Shown: positions 4,970-9,584 of the stretch, piece by piece
Layout: every line of letters starts with the position of its first letter
How positions within the stretch are numbered: position 1 is the stretch's first letter
Origin: CAYICL01 sp964361885
Lineage (GTDB): Bacteria > Patescibacteriota > Microgenomatia > UBA1400 > CG1-02-47-37
Reading direction: 5' to 3'
Assembly (NCBI GenBank): GCA_964361885.1
Contig: CAYICL010000029.1
Coordinates: 1 to 9,584 of the forward strand
DNA length: 9,584 nucleotides
The notes under the pieces: model-generated
The model's input: only the letters and a program-made list of their open reading frames with translations
Database searches by the model: none
Told to the model about the DNA's origin: nothing
Translations under genes and position numbers: made by a program

Positions 4970-5022
4970 ACCAAAGTTTTCACGAAGATATCAGATAACA
5001 AAAAAACCGCCCAAAGGCGGCT
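4970..5022 (-). repeat. Terminator-cassette repeat, copy 2
   Basis: Counterpart of 4466-4516. It keeps the exact 13-bp TTTCACGAAGATA (4978-4990) plus an A-run and a G/C hairpin. The two copies bracket the coiled-coil gene. Confidence 0.7.
5000..5020 (-). terminator. Intrinsic terminator of the glyS group
   Basis: On the minus strand CCGCC (5020-5016) pairs with GGCGG (5011-5007) across TTTG, followed by seven Ts (5006-5000). It lies about 30 bp after the stop of the dehydrogenase homologue and closes the leftward operon. Confidence 0.9.
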
Positions 5023-5035
5023 TAACGATTATTAC

Positions 5036-5063
5036 ATGTGGCTTAATTGTTAATTAACCACAT
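5036..5063. other. Hairpin spanning the stop codon of the dehydrogenase gene
   Basis: ATGTGG (5036-5041) and TTAATT (5043-5048) pair with AATTAA (5052-5057) and CCACAT (5058-5063), leaving one bulged C and a 3-nt loop. These 12 pairs include the TAA stop (5052-5050). It has no T-run. It may protect the mRNA 3' end or be incidental. Confidence 0.5.
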
Positions 5064-5994
5064 TTTGAGGCTTCCCTTTAGCAATAGCAATAATATTATC
5101 TATCCAAATTTGAGCTAATCTTTCCAGAGCTTCTTTGGTATACCAGCCAAACCCTTTAATGCCAATGGCGTTTTCTAGGCCTACTAAAGGACCATGCTCT
5201 AAATCTTCCGCCTCATAAGCATAACCGCATACTTTACCCGCTTGAATGGCTTTAGCCATAGTTTTTTCGTTAACTAACCACCTATCAGCCGTGTTGACTA
5301 CAATCACTCCATCTTTCATTTTCTTGAGTTCTTCGGCTGCAATTAGATTTCTTGTTTCTTTACAGTCAATAACATGCATAGAAATAGCATCAGATTCTCT
5401 TAAAACTCCATCTAGTGGTTTCATAGTTACGCCTGACTGTTTCTTTGGTGAACGATTATAGGCAATTACTTTCATACCGATAGCTAGACCTAATTCAGCT
5501 ACCCGACTCCCAATGCTACCTAATCCAATTATGCCTAAAGTTTTATCTTTTAGCTCAAAGCCCATTTCCAGCTTATATTTTCCTTTTTGAGTTTTTCTGT
5601 CTGTAATAATAATGCGCTTAGCTAAACATAAAAGTAGAGCCAGCGTGTGTTCCGCCACCGCCTCTCTTGAGTAACCGGGAATATTGCATACATGAATTTT
5701 TCTTTTTTTACAATAATCAAGATCAACCCATCCATAAGAAGTGGTAGACAAAGCTACGCCTTTTAGACTAGGTAAACTTTCCATAACCGCTATCACCCTT
5801 TCTTTGGCTTTTTCAAAACCGCCAAAAAGATCTGGATCGATGGCAATAATTTCAGAATCTTTAACAATTTCAATTATTTTTCCCACAGACATCTCTTTTC
5901 TTGAAGGAGCATAAATAATTACCCCCAACTGAGAAAGAGTTTTGTGATGTTGTTGGTTCAATTCTTCTTTAGGCACAAGAACAGATATTTTCAT
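5050..5994 (-). CDS. D-2-hydroxyacid dehydrogenase family protein, catalytic residues replaced
   Basis: The 314-residue fold is that of NAD-dependent D-2-hydroxyacid dehydrogenases (the SerA/LdhA/glyoxylate reductase superfamily). The substrate-domain segment NIPGYSREAVAEHTLALLL is at 104-122. A Rossmann nucleotide loop GLGSIG lies at 157-162, with AYNRSP following at the expected strand end. In the active site the usual NTARG becomes NTADR, so the catalytic Arg position holds Asp237 with Arg238 next to it. The usual PHIAWAT becomes KGFGWYT, so the proton-donating His is Gly281. Acidic residues remain at EAEDLEHGP (261-269). The cofactor site thus looks intact while the standard Arg-Glu-His relay does not, and the substrate and even catalysis are unclear. 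It is the last gene of its operon, 1 bp after the stop of the membrane-anchored protein gene, with GGTGGTG as a weak ribosome binding site. Confidence 0.88.
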   Translation of the reverse strand: MKISVLVPKEELNQQHHKTLSQLGVIIYAPSRKEMSVGKIIEIVKDSEIIAIDPDLFGGFEKAKERVIAVMESLPSLKGVALSTTSYGWVDLDYCKKRKIHVCNIPGYSREAVAEHTLALLLCLAKRIIITDRKTQKGKYKLEMGFELKDKTLGIIGLGSIGSRVAELGLAIGMKVIAYNRSPKKQSGVTMKPLDGVLRESDAISMHVIDCKETRNLIAAEELKKMKDGVIVVNTADRWLVNEKTMAKAIQAGKVCGYAYEAEDLEHGPLVGLENAIGIKGFGWYTKEALERLAQIWIDNIIAIAKGKPQNVVN

Positions 5995-5995
5995 A

Positions 5996-6793
5996 TCATT
6001 TCACCACCACGAACGTTCCCAGACCGGTTACAGATGCGGAAATTTTGCCGTCGCCGACCGTGGCTTTAAGCTCGGTATAGACCTTGCCGTTCCAGAACAT
6101 TAGTTTGGAGCCGGTTAAGTCGTCCTTTATTTGGATAGTAACGGTGGCTTTTGTTAAAGCCGGACTTGAGGCGGCTAAAAACGCGTATGGGCCGGCTAAT
6201 ATTTTTCCATCAACCGGAGACGGCAATCCCATCGTGCCCGCGACGATTAAGTAAGTGGCGTTAGCCAAACCGGATTTACCGACATCTAAAGTAGCTTTGG
6301 CATCTTTACTGATAAAGATTCCCTGGCGGTCAAACATGTTTTGTAAGTTAAAGTCAGCTTTTAAAGCATAGGGTTGGCTGCCGCCTTCAAATCTTAAGGT
6401 TAAACTACCGCCGACAATACCTTCGTCATAACGGCATTTACCTTTGGAGCAAGAGCCGAAAAGAAGATTTTTAGAAACCGGAGGAGTCTCTTTGGTGAAA
6501 TCAATGTTGCCGAAAACGCCTTGAATCAAAGACTCAGTCTGATATTCCAGTTCATATTCCACTTTAGAAGCATTTTTTACCTGATCCACGCTTAAGGTGA
6601 CTTCTTTACCGTCAGCTCTGGGAGTTAAGGTGACAAAGGGGCGGTCCTTAATACTGATCTGGTTGATTTGTTCAACCTGACGAGCCGCGCCGGCCGGGGT
6701 TTGAGTGGTTTTTTTGGGATTTTTAAAGATAAAAACTCCGATAACTATTAAGATAATTAAGGCGGGTATAAGATATTTTAAAGATGATTTCAT
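5996..6793 (-). CDS. Membrane-anchored extracytoplasmic protein, unknown function
   Basis: I recognise no family. The 265 residues begin with MKSSLKYLIP and a single hydrophobic helix (about 8-23) that fits an uncleaved signal anchor. A Lys/Thr/Ala-rich linker (24-45) follows, then a long beta-rich, glycine-rich domain that would sit outside the cell. Residues 66-90 and 130-148 look like alternating strands. A Cys pair (115 and 120, in SCSKGKC) could form a disulfide or bind metal. The C-terminal third (200-265) has short strands around SGPYAFL-like and FWNGKVYTELKA-type stretches, reminiscent of secreted beta-sandwich domains. The start is supported by a strong Shine-Dalgarno sequence, GAGGAG, six bases before the ATG. 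It overlaps the glyS stop by ATGA, so expression follows glyS. Confidence 0.85.
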   Translation of the reverse strand: MKSSLKYLIPALIILIVIGVFIFKNPKKTTQTPAGAARQVEQINQISIKDRPFVTLTPRADGKEVTLSVDQVKNASKVEYELEYQTESLIQGVFGNIDFTKETPPVSKNLLFGSCSKGKCRYDEGIVGGSLTLRFEGGSQPYALKADFNLQNMFDRQGIFISKDAKATLDVGKSGLANATYLIVAGTMGLPSPVDGKILAGPYAFLAASSPALTKATVTIQIKDDLTGSKLMFWNGKVYTELKATVGDGKISASVTGLGTFVVVK

Positions 6794-8073
6794 AGTTTCT
6801 CCTCAAAATATTTTAATAACTTCTCAATTTTAAATCTTTCCTGCTTCATCGTATCTCTGTCTCTGACAGTGACTGAATTATCTTTTAAGGAATCAAAGTC
6901 AATGGTTAAGCACCAGGGAGTGCCGGCCTCATCCTGCCTTCGATAGCGTTTGCCGATATTGCCATTATCATCCCAGGAACAAGCATATTTTGAGCTTAAA
7001 AGCTTAAAAACGTCTCTGGCTTTTTTAATCAGCTCGGGTTTGTTAGCCAGTAAGGGAAAGACGGCAATTTTAAAAGGAGCGATTTTAGGATCAAGTTTTA
7101 AAAACACCCGGTCTTTTTCTTCAGCATAGGCATCGATGAGTAAAACCAGAACCGACCGGGATAAACCAAAGGTGGGTTCGATCACATGGGGAATGAATTT
7201 TTTATTGGTTTTAGGGTCGGTATAGGTTAAGTCAACTCCGGACTTCTCCATATGATTTTTAAGATCATAGTCGGTCCGATAAGCACAGGCATACCACTCT
7301 TTAAAACCAAAAGGAAAGGCATACTCCAAGTCTTCGGTGCGCTTGGAGTAATGAGACAGTTCAGCCTTGGTATGAGGCCGCCATTTGAGTTTCTTTTTAT
7401 CAACCCCCAGGCTTAAAGCAAATTTTTCCACCTCTTTTTTCCAAGATTCAAACCATTTTTCCCATTCAGATTCTTCGATGAAGAACTCAATTTCTGCCAG
7501 ATCAAACTCCAGGGTGCGAAAGACCTGCTGGCCTTTGGTGATCTCGTTTCTAAAACATTTACCGGATTGCGCCAGACCAAAGGGCAACTTGGGAGCCATA
7601 GTATCTAAAACCTGCTTAAAATCCACAAACATGCCCTGGGCGGTTTCGCCTCTTAGGTAGGCGAGGGATTTATCTTCAGGCACAATGCCGATATGGGTGG
7701 CAAACAGAAGATTGAATTTTTTAGGCTCTGTCCAGTTAGAAACGCCGCAATAAGGACATTTGTTCCCGATTAACTGGTCGACCCGCGTCCGCTGATGGCA
7801 GTTTTTGCATTCTACTAAAGTATCTGTAAAACTGGCGGTGTGGCCGGAGGCTTCCCAGACTTTGGGGTTCATTAGCACGCTTGTTTCCAAACCGAAAATA
7901 TTTTCCCTGGAAGTAACAAAATATTGCCACCAGTAGTTTTTAAGATTTCTTAACAGTTCAACGCCCAAGGGGCCGTAGTCATAGGTATTGGCTAAACCAC
8001 CATAGATTTCCGAACCGGGAAAAATAAATCCCCGTCTTTTTGCCAGCGCCGTGACTTTTTTCAAAAGATCCAT
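6790..8073 (-). CDS. glyS: Glycine-tRNA ligase (single-chain class II type)
   Basis: Charges tRNA-Gly with glycine using ATP in the cytoplasm. The 427 residues match the homodimeric single-chain GlyRS (also named GlyQS), not the alpha2beta2 bacterial enzyme. The N-terminus LAKRRGFIFPGSEIYGG (10-26) and DYGPLG (32-37) are hallmarks. A zinc-type knuckle has Cys89, 92, 106 and 109. Class II motif 2 begins FRNEI (174-178) and continues to AEIEFF (193-198). Motif 3 is PTFGLSRSVL (300-309). An anticodon-binding domain runs from KIAVFPLL (335) to the end, including YRRQDEAGTPWCLTID (377-392). Motif 2 reads KGQQVFRTLEFD where many relatives have a PRxGLxRxREF-type run, a lineage variant. There is no Shine-Dalgarno sequence; a TTGACT/TACAAT promoter places +1 at the ATG. 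The gene overlaps the downstream gene by ATGA. Confidence 0.96.
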   Translation of the reverse strand: MDLLKKVTALAKRRGFIFPGSEIYGGLANTYDYGPLGVELLRNLKNYWWQYFVTSRENIFGLETSVLMNPKVWEASGHTASFTDTLVECKNCHQRTRVDQLIGNKCPYCGVSNWTEPKKFNLLFATHIGIVPEDKSLAYLRGETAQGMFVDFKQVLDTMAPKLPFGLAQSGKCFRNEITKGQQVFRTLEFDLAEIEFFIEESEWEKWFESWKKEVEKFALSLGVDKKKLKWRPHTKAELSHYSKRTEDLEYAFPFGFKEWYACAYRTDYDLKNHMEKSGVDLTYTDPKTNKKFIPHVIEPTFGLSRSVLVLLIDAYAEEKDRVFLKLDPKIAPFKIAVFPLLANKPELIKKARDVFKLLSSKYACSWDDNGNIGKRYRRQDEAGTPWCLTIDFDSLKDNSVTVRDRDTMKQERFKIEKLLKYFEEKL

Positions 8074-8080
8074 GATAATA

Positions 8081-8110
8081 ATTGTAGATGAGCTACGAGC
8101 TTAAAGTCAA
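8081..8110 (-). promoter_or_regulatory. glyS promoter, leaderless geometry
   Basis: On the minus strand TTGACT (8110-8105), an 18-bp spacer and TACAAT (8086-8081), then seven bases, then the ATG at 8073. The predicted start point is at or one base before the ATG. The -35 and part of the spacer lie in the last codons of the upstream gene. Confidence 0.7.
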
Positions 8111-8608
8111 AACAATTTGTGCCTCTAGTCTATCACCGGTAATCGGTTTAAGAGAGATTGTGCCATCGACCTGGGTGATGATCAATTGACCAGAAGATTG
8201 ATTTTCGTTAGGTAAAAGATGCGGAGCTTCATAGTATAGGCTCCTGTGTAACGGTATTCTACAACCCCCTATACCAATTAAATCTACTTCCTTATCTTCT
8301 GGATCAAGTTGGTGGATAAACAATCTTGTTGTGTTGTCTTCTTGGCCGCTAACAATAGCCACTCGTGGTTTTTTGTCCTGATCAAAAATTATCAGGGCCT
8401 CTTTAGGAATGTAATTAGGTCTTGTGTCTATCTGCAGGTAAGCCTTAATCCCCTGATGATCGCTAAGTTTAGGCAGATGAACGATTCCAGTAGTAGGAAA
8501 TTCTTTAAACACGATATTGATGTCAACAAAAGGGAGGCGAAAATCCTTAAGAATATTTACATGGCCGGCTAAGTCGCTTCCTAGCCCTATTATCTCCTGA
8601 AGTGGCAT
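8093..8608 (-). CDS. Unknown 171-residue protein between SDR and glyS
   Basis: I recognise no family. The product is soluble, with no signal peptide or membrane helix. Its pattern suggests mixed alpha/beta: IIGLGSDLAGHVNIL near the start, then alternating hydrophobic strands (EALIIFDQD, PRVAIVSG, VDLIGIGG, GQLIITQVDG, EAQIVLTLSS). It has a single Cys in GIGGCRIP (about 113-120). The start at 8608 is the first ATG after an in-frame TAG 33 bp upstream and lacks a Shine-Dalgarno sequence. A TACAAT box at 8648-8643 could drive it with a short leader of about 28 nt, although no good -35 is visible. The gene is bracketed by two copies of the glyS promoter/start region (8649-8714 and 8025-8086), suggesting insertion upstream of glyS. 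Its stop lies 19 bp before the glyS start. Confidence 0.75.
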   Translation of the reverse strand: MPLQEIIGLGSDLAGHVNILKDFRLPFVDINIVFKEFPTTGIVHLPKLSDHQGIKAYLQIDTRPNYIPKEALIIFDQDKKPRVAIVSGQEDNTTRLFIHQLDPEDKEVDLIGIGGCRIPLHRSLYYEAPHLLPNENQSSGQLIITQVDGTISLKPITGDRLEAQIVLTLSS

Positions 8609-8648
8609 AGTTACTAAGGGCAGTAAATTAAGTTTAAGCTATATTGTA

Positions 8649-8702
8649 CTAGAAGTTTAGTTCAATTGCCTGGGCAGTAACTTTTTTCAACAAATCTTCC
8701 AT
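8649..8702 (-). pseudogene. 17-codon duplicate of the glyS start
   Basis: The frame reads MEDLLKKVTAQAIELNF and stops at TAG 8651-8649. The first residues of glyS are MDLLKKVTALAKRRGF. DLLKKVTA is identical in both, and an Ala and the final Phe also align. The DNA agrees too: ACTTTTTTCAA and TAATTGTA are shared, the latter containing the complement of TACAAT. It has its own promoter in leaderless position (8709-8737). I read it as a remnant of a duplicated glyS 5' end; a short leader peptide is the alternative. Confidence 0.6.
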
Positions 8703-8708
8703 GAAGTA

Positions 8709-8737
8709 ATTGTAAATCAATAATGGAAACTAGTAAA
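8709..8737 (-). promoter_or_regulatory. Promoter of the glyS-start duplicate
   Basis: On the minus strand TTTACT (8737-8732), a 17-bp spacer and TACAAT (8714-8709), then six bases, then the ATG at 8702. It lies across the end of the SDR gene, just as the true glyS promoter lies across the end of its upstream gene. Confidence 0.6.
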
Positions 8738-9439
8738 CGGTTCCTGGTCTTTTTTGAGGACAAAAACTTTACCGGTAGTATTTTTCTGACAAAGATTAAC
8801 AATAAAATCGGCGACTTTTTCCGGGGCGATCGCTTCATCAATATATTGGGGAAAATATTTTTTATAAGCAAAGGTGGCGCAATCTGACGGCGAAATTGCG
8901 TTTACTTGAATATCTTTGCGTTCCAACTCCTGCGCTAAACCGATGGTTAAATCTTCAATCGCCCGCTTGGAAACATAATATGGTAACCAACCTTTAGCGC
9001 CGGATTCAAAAGTACCGGAAATATTAATAATATTTGAACCGCTAGACATTAAAGGTATTAATCCGTGAGTTAATAAAAGAGGGGCTAAAATGCCGACATT
9101 TAAAGTATCTATTATTACCTGTTGATCAAACTCTTCATAATTTTTGCCGGCGTAAACTTCGTTCTGGCCGTGCCAAATGCCGGCTAAGTTTACTAAAACA
9201 TTAATTTGTTTGGTTATTTGTTTAATTTTTTTAATCAAAAGATTGATGGAATCTATATCACTTAAATCAGAAATTATCGTCTGTGAATTTGCAACCAAAG
9301 ATGATGTTTTTTCCAATTCCGTTTTATTCCTGCCGGTTAAAATTAATCGGTACCCTGCCCCCCCCAAAGCTATACTTACCGCCCGACCTAACCCACTGCT
9401 GGCGCCGGTGACTAAAGCAATTTTATTATCTGATTTCAT
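8717..9439 (-). CDS. Short-chain dehydrogenase/reductase (SDR family)
   Basis: A 240-residue classical SDR with an NAD(P)-binding Rossmann fold. It has the cofactor loop TGASSGLG (11-18), and RN at 37-38 after the second strand is the kind of site that often favours NADPH. ISDLSD (56-61) is in the adenine-contact position. NLAG (84-87) replaces the usual NNAG. The catalytic tetrad is Asn114, Ser141, Tyr154 and Lys158 (YYVSK). All catalytic residues are present, so it should be an active oxidoreductase, but the substrate cannot be read from the sequence; FabG-like ketoreductases and many alcohol dehydrogenases share this layout. The C-terminus is short (DQEPFTSFHY). The start lies 14 bp after the recO stop with no Shine-Dalgarno sequence. 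TATAAT immediately after the recO stop suggests a leaderless transcript. Confidence 0.92.
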   Translation of the reverse strand: MKSDNKIALVTGASSGLGRAVSIALGGAGYRLILTGRNKTELEKTSSLVANSQTIISDLSDIDSINLLIKKIKQITKQINVLVNLAGIWHGQNEVYAGKNYEEFDQQVIIDTLNVGILAPLLLTHGLIPLMSSGSNIINISGTFESGAKGWLPYYVSKRAIEDLTIGLAQELERKDIQVNAISPSDCATFAYKKYFPQYIDEAIAPEKVADFIVNLCQKNTTGKVFVLKKDQEPFTSFHY

Positions 9440-9447
9440 TAGAATTA

Positions 9448-9453
9448 ATTATA
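9448..9453 (-). promoter_or_regulatory. Perfect -10 box upstream of the SDR gene
   Basis: TATAAT on the minus strand begins directly after the recO stop codon. Eight bases separate it from the SDR ATG, so the predicted start point falls at or one base before the ATG. No convincing -35 is visible in the AT-rich DNA upstream. Confidence 0.5.
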
Positions 9454-9584
9454 CTATTTTAATTTTTTGGAATTTAGGGGTTTTTCGGTGATGGAGATGA
9501 TATGAGTTTCTAAAGTTTGACGGGAGATGGTTTGAGGTAAACCAAAACCTAAAAGTTCCAAGAGTTTTTTTTCAAAGTTTAAGA
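9454..9584 (-). CDS. recO: RecO-like DNA repair protein, C-terminal end (partial)
   Basis: An open frame enters from the right edge and ends at TAG 9456-9454, giving 42 residues: LNFEKKLLELLGFGLP, then a helical stretch, ending TEKPLNSKKLK. FExxLLxLLGFG resembles the C-terminal helix of RecO, where other bacteria have LLxxLGYGP. RecO is the RecFOR mediator that loads RecA onto single-stranded DNA coated with SSB. Position also fits, because recO is often found next to glycyl-tRNA synthetase genes. Only the tail is in view and the zinc-binding or OB-fold parts are not, so the assignment is likely but not certain. Confidence 0.65.
   Translation of the reverse strand, partial: LNFEKKLLELLGFGLPQTISRQTLETHIISITEKPLNSKKLK

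Noticed and set aside
3966..8073. Recoded UGA (code 25) as in Gracilibacteria and SR1
   Set aside because: TGA acts as the stop at the ATGA overlaps of mraZ, rsmH, ftsL and glyS, and reading through would destroy normal protein ends.
8662..8871. 69-codon minus-strand frame overlapping the SDR 3' end
   Set aside because: Out of frame with the SDR catalytic protein, with no ribosome signal and a low-complexity product. It is a shadow frame.

Overview
The window looks like part of a Candidate Phyla Radiation (Patescibacteria) genome, most plausibly a Microgenomates-type lineage. This is inferred from gene style and not proven. The pointers are a compact dcw cluster joined by ATGA overlaps, a short 427-residue single-chain glycyl-tRNA synthetase next to recO, small membrane-anchored proteins without known relatives, and several strong promoters placed so that the start codon is close to +1 (leaderless mRNAs). 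TGA serves as a stop in several overlapping genes, so the recoded code of Gracilibacteria/SR1 does not apply. A run of ten Ns at 318-327 shows that this is a scaffolded draft assembly.

Layout. Positions 1-80 hold the last codons of a DEAD-box RNA helicase (+). Positions 83-1025 are an accessory-looking stretch. It contains two identical 31-bp hairpin repeats (83-113 and 797-827), an unrecognised minus-strand gene broken by the assembly gap (151-547), a terminator nested inside a 12-bp inverted repeat (561-606), and possible plus-strand micro-ORFs. Positions 1026-4394 are a minus-strand operon in the order mraZ, rsmH, ftsL, ftsI. In front of it lie six MraZ-type boxes with an exact 10-bp period (4401-4460). 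Positions 4540-4923 hold a small coiled-coil protein gene bracketed by two near-identical terminator cassettes. Positions 5050-9584 are all on the minus strand. In transcription order they are the recO 3' end, an SDR oxidoreductase, a 17-codon copy of the glyS start, an unknown 171-residue protein, glyS, a membrane-anchored unknown protein, and a divergent 2-hydroxyacid dehydrogenase homologue.

How it works together. The mraZ operon makes the transcription regulator, the 16S rRNA methyltransferase and two divisome proteins, and the box array implies autoregulation by MraZ. The glyS group couples an essential translation enzyme to two proteins of unclear role through an ATGA overlap and a 1-nt gap.

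The signals I rate highest are three. First, the 31-bp repeat coincides exactly with a bulged hairpin and pairs fully only when transcribed from the plus strand. Second, the glyS promoter and start region is duplicated on both sides of the unknown 171-residue gene. Third, promoter geometry predicts several leaderless transcripts.
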